This document shows positions 8,763-18,280 of a stretch of DNA of 64,000 bases, piece by piece; the stretch's first letter is position 1; each line of letters starts with the position of its first letter. The notes beneath the pieces were generated by a model. The model had not been told where the DNA came from and did no database searches. It worked only from the letters and a program-made list of their open reading frames with translations. Source of the DNA: JBEKHT01 sp049511715 (lineage in GTDB: Bacteria > Chloroflexota > Anaerolineae > Anaerolineales > RBG-16-64-43). The position numbers were made by a program, and so were the translations under genes. The DNA lies in assembly GCA_049511715.1 (NCBI GenBank), contig JBEKXU010000015.1, positions 1 to 64,000 of the forward strand, written 5' to 3'.

Positions 8763-9950
8763 ATGGCTCACGTGAGCGATCTGCCGGATCGGGTGGGGCT
8801 GCAACAGAGAGTGCTGCCTGCCTATCGCGGGCCGTTCTGTGCGGCGCTGGCAAAGGAGCTGCCGGGATCTCTGGAGGTTTTCGCGGGCCGGCCTCGAGCA
8901 GGGGAGGGAATCCCTGATTCCGGTTCTCTGCACGGGATCGTGCGCATGGTCCCGACAAACCTGCGGCTGGGCTGGGGCGGCCAATTCCTTCTTTGGCAAC
9001 TGGGCTGGCAATCCTGGCTCCGGGCCTTTGATCCCCAGTTGCTGGTCGTTGAAGCCAACCCGCGCTACCTCTCAAATCACTTCGCCGCTCGCTGGATGCG
9101 CTCGAGGCGCAGGCCGGTCGTTGGCTGGTCTTTGGGCCCGGTAGGGCAGGCCAAGGGGGAGGGAGTTCTGGCGGCGCGGCTCCGATGCTACTATGCGGCG
9201 TTCGACTCTTTGGTCGTCTATAGCCGGCAGGCTGTCCGCGAGTTCGATCAGATTGGGATCCCCCGGGAGAAGGTCCATCTCGCCCCGAATGCAGTGCAGT
9301 CCTCGACCTCGGAAGCCATCCGCTCGCAGCTGGCCTCGGATCACAGTCTGGTCCGTCACTGGCGGGAGCAATTGGGCCTGGGGGAGGGACTCACGGTGCT
9401 TTTCGTCGGGCGGCTTCAGACGCGCAAACGGGTGGATCAACTGCTCCGGGCCTCCAGCCGTGTCCAGCCTTGCCCTCAATTGCTGGTTGTCGGCGACGGA
9501 CCGGAGCGCAAGGCCCTTGAAGAGCTCGCCAGCAGACTGCTACCGGCCTGCAAGTTCCTTGGGGATCTGAGGGGCGAGGAACTTGGTCGGTGTTTTGCAG
9601 CCGCGGATCTCTTGGCCCTCCCCGGCACTGGCGGCTTGGCTGTCCAGGAAGCCATGCTGTACGGCAAGCCCGTGGCTGTGGCACAAGCCGATGGCAGCCA
9701 ATTGGACCTGGTGAGGCCTGGAAGGAACGGTTGGCTCCTTCCGGCCAGTGATGAGAACGCATTGACCGAGGTGCTGAACCAGGCTTCCGCCGACCCCGAT
9801 CGCTTGCAGGCCATGGGGGCGGCCTCCTTGGAGATTGTTCAGGAGACCGCGACCCTTGAAAAGATGGTGGCTGGATTTCTCTCTGCGATCCGTTGGGCCT
9901 GGGGGCACCGGTTTGAGGAAAGCGGACGGGTGCCTCGAGCCCGCTCGTGA
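8763..9950 (+). CDS. Glycosyltransferase family 4
   Basis: A 395-residue GT-B fold enzyme. The N-terminus QRVLPAYRGPFCAALA is the acceptor-side helix typical of GT4 family members; the hinge LFVGRLQTRKRVDQLLRA and the donor pocket GTGGLAVQEAMLYGKPVAV are intact. The ATG at 8763 sits after AAAGGTG; GTG nine bases downstream is a possible alternative start. It is one of four GT4 genes in the locus and differs enough from its neighbours to have its own acceptor. Linkage specificity is unknown. Confidence 0.84.
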   Translation: MAHVSDLPDRVGLQQRVLPAYRGPFCAALAKELPGSLEVFAGRPRAGEGIPDSGSLHGIVRMVPTNLRLGWGGQFLLWQLGWQSWLRAFDPQLLVVEANPRYLSNHFAARWMRSRRRPVVGWSLGPVGQAKGEGVLAARLRCYYAAFDSLVVYSRQAVREFDQIGIPREKVHLAPNAVQSSTSEAIRSQLASDHSLVRHWREQLGLGEGLTVLFVGRLQTRKRVDQLLRASSRVQPCPQLLVVGDGPERKALEELASRLLPACKFLGDLRGEELGRCFAAADLLALPGTGGLAVQEAMLYGKPVAVAQADGSQLDLVRPGRNGWLLPASDENALTEVLNQASADPDRLQAMGAASLEIVQETATLEKMVAGFLSAIRWAWGHRFEESGRVPRARS

Positions 9951-9998
9951 TTCACCGCCAACCAACCTTGGCGGAAACGGGCTGAAGCGCAGGCGACG

Positions 9999-11228
9999 AT
10001 GAAGCTCCTCTATTACGCAGACGCACGAAGTCCGATCGCCGCGAACTGGATTCGTTGGTTCACGGAACACGGGGCGGAGGTCCACTGGGTTTCCTCGCGA
10101 TCGGCTGACCGTCCTCCTGTGGAGGGCCTTTCCTCCTTTGTCGCCCTGTCGGCGGTGCCTTCTCAGGCATCCTGGAGCCGCTTGGCGCAAGGCCTCCGAG
10201 GATCCTCGCTGGGGTTGTGGCTTTCCAATGCGCTTCGTCACTGGGTCTTGCCCGTTTTCTTGTCGCAGAAGGGGCAGGCGCTAGCCGCCGAGATATCTCG
10301 GGTTCGTCCCGACTTGGTCCATGCCATGCGGTTGCCCATGGAAGGGATGGTGAGTGCGGTGGCGCTCCAAGGCCTTCCCGGCGGGCCGCCCCTGGTCCTT
10401 TCGACTTGGGGGAACGACCTGAGCCTTCATGCCCTGGCCTCGCCGGCCATGGCCTGGCGAACGCGCCGAACACTGGCCGAGGTAGCGGCCCTCCATGCCG
10501 ACTGCGTCAGGGATTCGCGCCTCGCTTTACGCTGGGGGATGGCTGGCGATCGACCTATACTTGTGGCACCAGGAAACGGGGGCGTGCGGCGAGACATTTT
10601 TCATGCCGGACCAGCCGATGACCGGCTGCTGGCAGGGTGGGGGATACCGAAAGGAGGCCTGGTCGTTGTCAATCCACGAGGCATCCGCTCTTACGCGCGA
10701 ACCGACACCTTCTTTCGAGCCATCGCCCGCGTGCTGCCTCGCGAGCCGCGAGTGTGGGTTGTGGCCGTGGGAATGGAAGGCAGCCCACAAGCCCAGGGGT
10801 GGATGGTCCGCCTGAGGCTCGGAAATCGAGTGCGACTGCTTCCAGCGCTGAGCGCAAGGGAGATGGCCGGCCTGCTGCGGTCCGCTCTGATCACTTTGTC
10901 TGTCACCGAGCATGATGGGACACCGAATTCGCTTCTGGAGGCCATGGCCTGCGGAAGCTTTCCGATTGCAGGTGACCTGGAATCGATTCGCGAATGGATT
11001 GTCGACCAGGAAAACGGACTCTTGGTATCACCCTCGGACCCCGAGCAGCTCGCTGAGGCCATTTTCCTGGCCCTTGGGGATGAGGCCCTGAGGAAACATT
11101 CCGCCGTTCAGAACCGGCGGATTATCGATGAGCGGGCCGACTGGGTGGAGGTGATGCCGCGGGCCGAGTCCTTCTACGAGAGAGTTCTCCAGTTCTCCTC
11201 GCACGCTGGTAGGGGAGGAACGCCATGA
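9999..11228 (+). CDS. Glycosyltransferase family 4
   Basis: A 409-residue protein with the GT4 architecture. It begins MKLLYYADARSPIAANW, followed by an acceptor-domain loop and LSTWGNDLSLHA. The C-terminal donor domain includes NPRGIRSYARTDTFF and the donor site EHDGTPNSLLEAMACGSFP with its acidic pair. Its stop overlaps the start of the fused oxidoreductase by four bases, indicating tight operon structure. The substrate is not predictable. Confidence 0.84.
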   Translation: MKLLYYADARSPIAANWIRWFTEHGAEVHWVSSRSADRPPVEGLSSFVALSAVPSQASWSRLAQGLRGSSLGLWLSNALRHWVLPVFLSQKGQALAAEISRVRPDLVHAMRLPMEGMVSAVALQGLPGGPPLVLSTWGNDLSLHALASPAMAWRTRRTLAEVAALHADCVRDSRLALRWGMAGDRPILVAPGNGGVRRDIFHAGPADDRLLAGWGIPKGGLVVVNPRGIRSYARTDTFFRAIARVLPREPRVWVVAVGMEGSPQAQGWMVRLRLGNRVRLLPALSAREMAGLLRSALITLSVTEHDGTPNSLLEAMACGSFPIAGDLESIREWIVDQENGLLVSPSDPEQLAEAIFLALGDEALRKHSAVQNRRIIDERADWVEVMPRAESFYERVLQFSSHAGRGGTP

Positions 11229-13420
11229 AGCAGGTTATCCAGGACATGCGAACGGGCCGGACGAGGGTGGTTGAGGTTCCTGTCCCATCTGTGAGCCCGG
11301 GCCTGGTGCTAATCCGAACCCGCGCCTCGTTGGTCTCCTCGGGCACGGAGCGGATGGTGGTCGACTTTGCTGGGAAGTCGCTCATCGGAAAAGCTCGTTC
11401 CCGGCCCGATCTCGTGCGCCAGGTGATTGACAAGACCCGGCGGGAGGGACCGAGAAATGCGCTCCGCACGACCGCCGCTCGTCTAAGCGTGCCGATGGTC
11501 CTGGGCTACTCCTCTGCGGGAACCGTCGTCGAAGTAGGCGAAGGCGTAGAGGGTTTCCTCCCCGAGGATCGCGTGGCCTGCGCTGGCGGAGGACATGCCA
11601 CCCATGCGGAATTCAACCTGGTTCCCAAAAATCTGTGCGTGCCATTGCCGGAGGCGCTGAGTTACGAGCAGGGAGCTTTCGCGACCGTGGGGGCTATTGC
11701 TCTGCACGCGTTCCGCCTGAGCGAGAGTCAGGTGGGGGATTCGGTTGTGGTCATCGGATTGGGCTTGTTGGGCCAGATCATTGCCCAAATTGCCCGCGCC
11801 TCGGGGTGCCGTGTGTTTGGGGTAGATATTCGCCCGGATCGAGTCGTGCTGGCCAGGAAACTGGGGGCCGCATCCGCCTCAGTCCGCGAAGAGGCCGAGC
11901 AGCAAGCGGCCGCCTTCACCTCAGGACGCGGGGCGGATGCCGTGATCATTGCGGCCGACACGGTCGGGAACGACCCGATTCAGCTTGCTCCGCGGCTGTG
12001 CCGAGACAGGGGTCGAGTGGTTGTCGTCGGGGCGGTGGGAATGGAGATCCCCAGAACCCCGTATTACGAGAAAGAGATCAGCCTGATCGTAGCTCGTTCC
12101 TATGGTCCCGGCAGGTACGACCCGAGTTACGAAGAGCAAGGTGTGGACTATCCCTATGGATATGTGCGCTGGACGGAGAACCGCAACATGCGGGCGTTCC
12201 TCGACCTTGCCGCCCAGGGGAAAGTGCTGCTGGACCCGTTGGTGGCACACCGTTTCGCCATCGAGGAGGCCCCGAAGGCCTACCAAGTCCTGCGGCGCCG
12301 CGGAGAAGGATCCGGCGGTGCCATTTTGTTTGCGTACCCGCCGGATCGCCCGGTCGTTCGTTCCCTGAATATCCCCTCTTCAAGAGCGACCCCTCCGCAA
12401 GGGGGCTTCCTGCGCTTGGGAGTCCTGGGGAGCGGGAATTTCGCCACGGCCGTTGCCCTGCCCATCCTTGCTCGCATGGATCGGGTGGAGAGGGTCTCCG
12501 TGGTTTCAAAATCTGGCCTGTCGGCGGAACAGGCCGCCGGACGATTTGGATTCCGGCGATGCTCCAGCCGAGAGGAAGACGTGCTCGGATCGAAGGACAT
12601 CGATTGTGTTGCGATCTTCACCCGCCACCATCTCCACGCTCGGCAGGCCTCGCAGGCTCTGGCAGCGGGCAAGCATGTTTTTTGTGAGAAGCCCCTGGCC
12701 CTCTCGCAGCAGGGACTGGAACAAGTCCAGTCCGCCCTTGTCGCCGCGGCACAGGGCAGAAACCGCCCTCTGCTGACGGTTGGATTCAACCGGCGCTTCT
12801 CGCCGTTGGCCATCCGGATCAAGCAGGAGATCGTTGCCGTTGCTGAGCCGCCCATGATGCAGATGCGGGTGAACGCCGGCCGCCTTCCACCGGACCATTG
12901 GGTTCAGGACCCCTCCCAGGGAGGTGGGCGCGTTCTCGGTGAAGTTTGCCATTTCATCGACTTGTTCATCTACCTGGCGGGGGATCTTCCTCAGATGCTC
13001 TTCGCGTGCGGATTGCCGGACTTGGGACGCTACCAGGGGGACAATCTGGCCCTGACCATGCGCTTTGCCAATGGTGCGGTGGCCAATCTTATCTACACCG
13101 CGGCGGGCGACCCGTCCTTTGAAAAAGAGCGCCTGGAGGCATACGCCGGTGGAACGGTCTTGGTCCTGAACGACTTTCGTACGCTCGAGATCGTGAAAAA
13201 AGGGAAGCGCCGTGTGGTCGGTTCGCGTCTGGGCCAGGACAAGGGACACGAGGCGATCTGGCGGGCCTTTGTCCGAGCCGTCCTGGAGGGAGGGCCGGAC
13301 CCGATCCCCCTCGAGGAATTGTTCGCGACGACCCGTGCCGTATTTGCGGTGGAGCAATCGTTGCGATCGGGTCAGGAACAGTTGCTCGGGCTCGAGAAGC
13401 CCCCTCTTTCCGTGCCATGA
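11225..13420 (+). CDS. Bi-domain oxidoreductase: zinc-type alcohol dehydrogenase (MDR) fused to Gfo/Idh/MocA dehydrogenase
   Basis: A 731-residue fusion. Residues ~1-380 are a medium-chain dehydrogenase: a GroES-like part (SLVSSGTERMVVDFAGKS, GYSSAGTVVEVGEGVEGF) then a Rossmann domain with VVVIGLGLLGQIIAQIA. Residues ~395-731 are a Gfo/Idh/MocA domain (LRLGVLGSGNFATAVALPIL, HVFCEKPLALS, GGGRVLGEVCHFIDL). Such fusions are usually found beside heparinase II/III-type genes in surface-polysaccharide loci, as here, and are thought to modify a sugar nucleotide or glycan residue by oxidation-reduction; the exact reaction is not established. It overlaps both neighbours by four bases. Confidence 0.85.
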   Translation: MKQVIQDMRTGRTRVVEVPVPSVSPGLVLIRTRASLVSSGTERMVVDFAGKSLIGKARSRPDLVRQVIDKTRREGPRNALRTTAARLSVPMVLGYSSAGTVVEVGEGVEGFLPEDRVACAGGGHATHAEFNLVPKNLCVPLPEALSYEQGAFATVGAIALHAFRLSESQVGDSVVVIGLGLLGQIIAQIARASGCRVFGVDIRPDRVVLARKLGAASASVREEAEQQAAAFTSGRGADAVIIAADTVGNDPIQLAPRLCRDRGRVVVVGAVGMEIPRTPYYEKEISLIVARSYGPGRYDPSYEEQGVDYPYGYVRWTENRNMRAFLDLAAQGKVLLDPLVAHRFAIEEAPKAYQVLRRRGEGSGGAILFAYPPDRPVVRSLNIPSSRATPPQGGFLRLGVLGSGNFATAVALPILARMDRVERVSVVSKSGLSAEQAAGRFGFRRCSSREEDVLGSKDIDCVAIFTRHHLHARQASQALAAGKHVFCEKPLALSQQGLEQVQSALVAAAQGRNRPLLTVGFNRRFSPLAIRIKQEIVAVAEPPMMQMRVNAGRLPPDHWVQDPSQGGGRVLGEVCHFIDLFIYLAGDLPQMLFACGLPDLGRYQGDNLALTMRFANGAVANLIYTAAGDPSFEKERLEAYAGGTVLVLNDFRTLEIVKKGKRRVVGSRLGQDKGHEAIWRAFVRAVLEGGPDPIPLEELFATTRAVFAVEQSLRSGQEQLLGLEKPPLSVP

Positions 13421-15621
13421 ACTCGAAGCCCACAGCTTGGCAGCAGTTGCGGTTCCAGGCGGGCGCCCTGCGCCTGGTTGGCTTGCGGTCGGCAGGCTGG
13501 TGGATGCTTTATCAATGGAGACTTCGAAGCGGCTGGCTCGAGGCGCGGACTCCCGCCGGACGCTGGGAGCAGGTCCGGCTGGGCGACTTGCTGTTGGGAG
13601 GGGAGCCCTCCCGACCTGAAGCGCTGCGTGAGGCCAGGGAATTCCCATTCTTTTTTGACGACGCAGGAGGGCACATCCGCCCGAGGGAGAACCGAGATCG
13701 CCGCGTGGCAGACATGCGGCGTGAACTGGAGGAATGCCTGGCGGGAAGGTTCTTGCTTTGGAATGACCGCTACCATGACTTCGGGTTTCCGCCGGCCTGG
13801 AATCGCAATGCACTAAGTCCTTGCGATGAACAGCCTTCGTCCCTGCGGCACTGGTCCGAGATCCGGGACACGGGGGCTGACCTCAAGGGAATCTGGGAAC
13901 TGTCCAGGTTCTCCATTGCCTTCCGGCTCGCCAGGGAATACGCCTATACCGGGGAGGAGAAGGCCTGCGAGGCCTTCTGGGTGATGTTTGAGTCCTGGCT
14001 CGACGCCAACCCTTTCAATTCCGGACCGAATTGGATGTCCGCCCAGGAGGTTGCTCTGCGGGCCATCGCCTGGGTGTTCGCTTTGCGAGTCTTTGCCCGT
14101 TCGCCCCAAACCACTGATTCTCGCCTCGAACAGATGCTCGCGGCTCTTTCTCTCAGCGCACGTCGGATTGAGGTCACCCTGGACTACGCTCGCGCCCAAA
14201 ACAACAATCACCTGGTCAGCGAGGCGGCCGGGCTTTGGACCATTGGGATATTGTTTCCCTCCCTTCGCCGGGCCAAGCGATGGGCGCATCGGGGACGGGA
14301 TCTGCTCTTGGAGGCCGCGAACCGGGAGATTTTCGAGGACGGGGGGTACATCCAGCACTCCTTCAACTATCAGCGACTGATGCTCGACCTCTACCTCTGG
14401 TCGGTGCGCCTGGGCGAGATTACAGGCCGGGCGTTTCCGTATCATTTGTATGAACGCCTAAAGACGAGCGTTGCGTACCTGCGGCAGTGGGTTGATGCCG
14501 AGTCCGGCCGGACCCCTAACTTGGGTCACAACGACGGAAGCTTGCTGCTCCCTTTGACCGGCTGCGAATATGAAGACTATCGGCCAACGGTCCAGGCCCT
14601 CTGCGAGCTTGCTGGGCTGCCCTTGCCCTATGCTCCTGGCCCCTGGGACGAGGAAAGGCAATGGCTGATGGGGCCGCACAGCGCTCAGCGGGGTTTTCCG
14701 AGGGTGGGGGCGGCAGGCGGCAGGGCCGGCTCGCTGGAAAATAGCGGGACCTACCTCCTGAAGGGCCGGGAAAGTTGGGGGATGGTTCGCTGCTCCCATT
14801 TTCGATCGCGGCCCGCTCATGCCGACCAGCTTCATTTCGACCTGTGGTGGCGGGGAACGAACTTGGCCTGCGATGCAGGAACCTATCTCTACAGCGGTCC
14901 TCCCCCATGGTACAATTCCTACGCGCACGGAGCCGTCCACAACGCTGTCGTGATTGACGGGCGGGACCAAATGTCCCGCCTGGGTCGATTCCTATGGACC
15001 GAGGTGGCTCAGGGCCAGGTCGAGCGTTTCAGCAGCGACGAGGCCTGCGAGATCTGGCAAGGATCGCACAGCGGGTACCGGCCTCTGGGCGTTCGCCATC
15101 GTCGCGCGATCGCCCGCGCGGGAGACCTGGCATGGGTGATCGTCGACGATCTTCTGGGAAGCGGGCCGCATGCTGTTCGCCTGCACTGGCTGCTGAGCGA
15201 TCTGACGGATCTGCGCTTGGAGTGCGGCTCGGATCCCGCAGATTCTCTGGTGCGGGTCCAGGCGCTGGCCAAGGGCGGTCCGGTGCTTCTGCAAGTGCAA
15301 TGCTCAGCGCAGGCCGCCTGGGATGTTGCCCGTGCCGGCCAACTCTTATGTGGCACGCCGGATGAGACAGAACCCTTGCCGACCGAGACGCGGGGCTGGC
15401 AGTCGACGCGCTACGCCTCCTTGACCCCGGCCGTATCCGTGGTGGGAACGGCGCATGCCGCGCTGCCAGTGCGCTGGATCAGCGTTTGGTCACTCAATGA
15501 AGGGGGTGTGGAAATCATCGAACCTGGGGGGCGGTGGCACGTCGGGCGCCCAGGGGGGTGGAGCGTGGAACTGGCTCCCCTCAAGGAGCCAGGGGCCATT
15601 CGATCCGTTGTGCCGCTCTAG
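13417..15621 (+). CDS. Heparinase II/III-family polysaccharide lyase-like protein
   Basis: A 734-residue protein with the family's two parts: an alpha-helical toroid (residues ~90-400, with the motif AQNNNHLVSEAAGLW) and a C-terminal beta-sandwich containing the conserved run HADQLHFDLWWRG followed by DAGTYLY and SYAHGAVHNAVVIDG. Family members cleave uronic-acid containing glycans. No signal peptide is visible at the N-terminus, so it may act in the cytoplasm or be exported by another route. Its place next to the fused oxidoreductase and downstream of wecC fits a uronate-containing polymer that is trimmed during assembly. It starts four bases inside the previous gene. Confidence 0.85.
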   Translation: MNSKPTAWQQLRFQAGALRLVGLRSAGWWMLYQWRLRSGWLEARTPAGRWEQVRLGDLLLGGEPSRPEALREAREFPFFFDDAGGHIRPRENRDRRVADMRRELEECLAGRFLLWNDRYHDFGFPPAWNRNALSPCDEQPSSLRHWSEIRDTGADLKGIWELSRFSIAFRLAREYAYTGEEKACEAFWVMFESWLDANPFNSGPNWMSAQEVALRAIAWVFALRVFARSPQTTDSRLEQMLAALSLSARRIEVTLDYARAQNNNHLVSEAAGLWTIGILFPSLRRAKRWAHRGRDLLLEAANREIFEDGGYIQHSFNYQRLMLDLYLWSVRLGEITGRAFPYHLYERLKTSVAYLRQWVDAESGRTPNLGHNDGSLLLPLTGCEYEDYRPTVQALCELAGLPLPYAPGPWDEERQWLMGPHSAQRGFPRVGAAGGRAGSLENSGTYLLKGRESWGMVRCSHFRSRPAHADQLHFDLWWRGTNLACDAGTYLYSGPPPWYNSYAHGAVHNAVVIDGRDQMSRLGRFLWTEVAQGQVERFSSDEACEIWQGSHSGYRPLGVRHRRAIARAGDLAWVIVDDLLGSGPHAVRLHWLLSDLTDLRLECGSDPADSLVRVQALAKGGPVLLQVQCSAQAAWDVARAGQLLCGTPDETEPLPTETRGWQSTRYASLTPAVSVVGTAHAALPVRWISVWSLNEGGVEIIEPGGRWHVGRPGGWSVELAPLKEPGAIRSVVPL

Positions 15622-15664
15622 GCCCCGGCAATCGCGGGCGCAGACAGATCGCTCAGGCTGATCC

Positions 15665-16903
15665 ATGCACATTCTCCTGATTCACCAAGTCTTTGTGAGG
15701 CCGGAGGATCCCGGGGGAACTCGCCACTTCGAGCTGGCTCAGCAGCTGGTACGGTCGGGTCACCGGGTGACCATCCTGGCAAGTTCTCATAATTACCAGA
15801 CGGGCGAAAAAGTAACCCGGGTCCGGCGTGAGATGCTCGAACCAAGGTTGGAGATCCGGCGCTGTTGGGTGGCGGGAAGCTTTACCCGGAGTTTCTTTTC
15901 GCGCACTATCGGATTTCTCTCCTTCTTGATCTCCTCGCTGGTTACCGGCCTGACTGTGCGCGACGTCGATCTCGTCTGGGGGACTTCGCCTCCGTTGCTG
16001 CAAGTAGTCAGCGCCTGGCTCGTGGCGCGTCTCAAGCGCATTCCCTGGGTCTTCGAAGTCCGGGATCTCTGGCCGGCCTTCGCAATCCAGGTGGGCGTCC
16101 TGAAGGATCCCCTGTTGATTTTCTGCTCCGAACGTCTGGAGCGTTTCCTCTACTCGCATGCCGACCAGATCGTGGTCAATTCCCCCGGGTTCATCCGACA
16201 TGTCACGGAGCGAGGGGGCGCCGCGGGACGGCTGGCCGTTGTTCCCAACGGGGCGGACACCCGGATGTTTGACCCACGCTCCGACGGACGCCAATTTCGG
16301 CTGGAACATGGGCTGACCGGAAAGTTTGTTGCCCTCTACGCGGGGGCTCACGGCCTTTCCAATGATCTGCCCGTCGTTCTGGAGGCTGCTGGAAGACTCG
16401 GGGACGATTCCCGAATTGCCCTGGTGCTGCTCGGGTCGGGCAAGGAGAAGGCAGACCTGATCCAGAAGGCCCAGCAGCTCGAGCTGAAGAACGTCTTTTT
16501 CCTTCCCCCCGTTCCGAAGATGCAAGTCGCCGAGGCTCTGGCGGCGATGGATTGCGGCATTGCCATCTTAAAATCGATTCCGCTCTATGGGACAACTTAT
16601 CCCAACAAGGTCTTCGACTACATGGCTGCCGGCCGGCCCGTGGTCCTGGCGATTGAGGGGGAGATTCGCAAGGTGATTGAGGCCGCCGCCGCGGGAATCG
16701 CCGTCCGGCCGGGTGACCCGGAGGCCCTGGCTGGAGCGATTCGAAAACTGGCGGATGCTCCGGAAGAAGCTCGGGAGATGGGGAGGCGCGGCCGGTCATT
16801 TGTGGAAGCCCATTTTGACCGACCCCGGCTCGCAGCCCTGATGGAACACATCCTGGTCGAGGTGGCGGCCGGGAGAACCGTGGACCTGGCATCCGGAATG
16901 TAA
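15665..16903 (+). CDS. Glycosyltransferase family 4, WbuB-like
   Basis: A 412-residue enzyme with the WbuB-type beginning MHILLIHQVFVRPEDPGGTR and the segment WVFEVRDLWPAFAIQVG, a signature of the FucNAc/QuiNAc-transferring WbuB subgroup of GT4. The donor domain has YAGAHGLSNDLPVVLEAA and YPNKVFDYMAAGRPVVLAI, and the C-terminus ends in EAHFDRPRLAALMEHIL. WbuB-type enzymes often add the second sugar of an O-antigen repeat to a lipid-linked first sugar, and the initiating transferase follows directly, which fits that role. The acceptor is inferred, not shown. Confidence 0.86.
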   Translation: MHILLIHQVFVRPEDPGGTRHFELAQQLVRSGHRVTILASSHNYQTGEKVTRVRREMLEPRLEIRRCWVAGSFTRSFFSRTIGFLSFLISSLVTGLTVRDVDLVWGTSPPLLQVVSAWLVARLKRIPWVFEVRDLWPAFAIQVGVLKDPLLIFCSERLERFLYSHADQIVVNSPGFIRHVTERGGAAGRLAVVPNGADTRMFDPRSDGRQFRLEHGLTGKFVALYAGAHGLSNDLPVVLEAAGRLGDDSRIALVLLGSGKEKADLIQKAQQLELKNVFFLPPVPKMQVAEALAAMDCGIAILKSIPLYGTTYPNKVFDYMAAGRPVVLAIEGEIRKVIEAAAAGIAVRPGDPEALAGAIRKLADAPEEAREMGRRGRSFVEAHFDRPRLAALMEHILVEVAAGRTVDLASGM

Positions 16904-16964
16904 GAGGGAGTGCCCGACGGGGCGAGGCGAAGGACCCACCAGCCCGAAAAAGAAGAGTTAAACC

Positions 16965-17606
16965 GTGCGGCGGAAGGTTCCGAGAAGAAAACGCCTGCTT
17001 GACTTGGCCCTGGGAATCCCAGGCTTTGTGGTCCTGTTGCCCGTCCTGGGGATCACGAGCTTGATTGTCTGGATTTGCCTGGGCCGCCCGATCCTGTTTT
17101 CCCAAAGGCGGCCCGGCTTGGGAGGCAAGCCATTTCTCTTCTTGAAATTCCGAACTCTCCGGGATACTCGCGACGCGGAGGGAAATCTCTTGCCTGATAG
17201 TCAACGCCTGACCCCTTGCGGCCGCTTCCTTCGGAGCCTGAGTCTGGACGAGTGGCCCAGTCTCCTCAACGTGCTCAAGGGGGAAATGAGCCTAGTAGGT
17301 CCGCGCCCTCTGCTCACGGAATATCTGAGCCGCTATACCTCGGAACAGGCGCGAAGGCATGAGGTCTTGCCCGGCATCACCGGATGGGCCCAGATCCACG
17401 GGCGCAACACCCTCACCTGGGAACAGCGCTTCGCCCTGGATGTGTGGTATGTGGAGCACTGGTCGCTCGCCCTCGACCTGAAGATCCTCCTGGCGAGCGT
17501 CTGGAAGACCCTCACGAGAGAGGGGGTGAGCCCTCGGGACTCGGAATTCAGCGAGACTTTCATGGGGAAGCCGTCCAACGAGGATCCTCTTTCAAGGCAT
17601 GGGTGA
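16965..17606 (+). CDS. Initiating sugar-phosphate transferase (PglC/WbaP-type monotopic phosphoglycosyl transferase)
   Basis: A 213-residue protein of PglC size. It has a basic N-terminus, one re-entrant hydrophobic helix (LGIPGFVVLLPVLGITSL), the FLKFRTLRD segment, the catalytic Asp-Glu pair in SLDEWPSLLNVLKGEMSLVGPRP, and the C-terminal GITGWAQIHGRN and W-x-LDLKIL motifs. These enzymes load the first sugar-phosphate onto undecaprenyl phosphate at the cytoplasmic membrane face. The start is GTG at 16965. It overlaps the methyltransferase gene by eight bases. WbaP-like proteins carry extra N-terminal helices that are absent here. Confidence 0.9.
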   Translation: MRRKVPRRKRLLDLALGIPGFVVLLPVLGITSLIVWICLGRPILFSQRRPGLGGKPFLFLKFRTLRDTRDAEGNLLPDSQRLTPCGRFLRSLSLDEWPSLLNVLKGEMSLVGPRPLLTEYLSRYTSEQARRHEVLPGITGWAQIHGRNTLTWEQRFALDVWYVEHWSLALDLKILLASVWKTLTREGVSPRDSEFSETFMGKPSNEDPLSRHG

Positions 17607-18279
17607 GCACTCGGGAGCTTATCGCTGGCTGGTGAGGAAGGTGTGGGCCAATCACAACGATTCCCCGCGCGTCCACGCGCCGTTGAACCGAGTGCTCGCC
17701 GGATTGGCACCCGGGGACCGGGGACTGAATGTCGGGAGTGGTTCCACCGCCCTCGGAGGGGCCCTGGTCAATCTGGACCGGAAAGCCGCCCCGACGGTCC
17801 ACTGCGTTGCGGATGCCCTGTGCCTGCCTTTCCAAGACGGGGCCTTCTGCCTGGTGGTCTCTCAGGAGACCCTCGAGCATCTTCGCGACCCCTGGGCAGG
17901 AGTTAAGGAGATGGCTCGGGTTCTTCGACCGGGGGGCACCCTTTACCTCCAGGTGCCCTTCGTGATCGGCTATCATCCGGGTCCGGAGGACTACTGGCGC
18001 TTTACTCGCATGGGGCTGAAGGAGCTGGTCCGACATTCGGGCCTTCAATGCTCGGAGGTTCAGATCAGCGTGGGCCCGGCGACAGGGTTCTATCGCATCC
18101 TGGTGGAATTCTTCGCGACCATTGCCGCGCGGATTTGTTCGCGGGCGTACCTCCCTGTCAAGGCGGCGTCCAGTCTGGTATTCTTTCCGCTGAAGTGGCT
18201 GGAGGGATGGCTGGCCGAAAGCCCCCAAAGGGATCGGATAGCTGGAGGGTATCTTGTCGTCGCCCAGAAAACAGAATGA
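17599..18279 (+). CDS. Class I SAM-dependent methyltransferase
   Basis: A 226-residue protein with motif I as LNVGSGSTALGG (around residue 39), an acidic motif II position, and the Methyltransf_11-type post-motif LPFQDGAFCLVVSQETLEHL and VLRPGGTLYLQVPF. The segment PGPEDYWRFTRMGLKELV is common in methyltransferases of O-antigen loci. The C-terminal ~50 residues are rather hydrophobic and may associate with the membrane. It overlaps the initiating transferase by eight bases. It likely methylates a sugar or terminates a chain; the substrate is unknown. Confidence 0.82.
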   Translation: MGEHSGAYRWLVRKVWANHNDSPRVHAPLNRVLAGLAPGDRGLNVGSGSTALGGALVNLDRKAAPTVHCVADALCLPFQDGAFCLVVSQETLEHLRDPWAGVKEMARVLRPGGTLYLQVPFVIGYHPGPEDYWRFTRMGLKELVRHSGLQCSEVQISVGPATGFYRILVEFFATIAARICSRAYLPVKAASSLVFFPLKWLEGWLAESPQRDRIAGGYLVVAQKTE

Positions 18280-18280
18280 G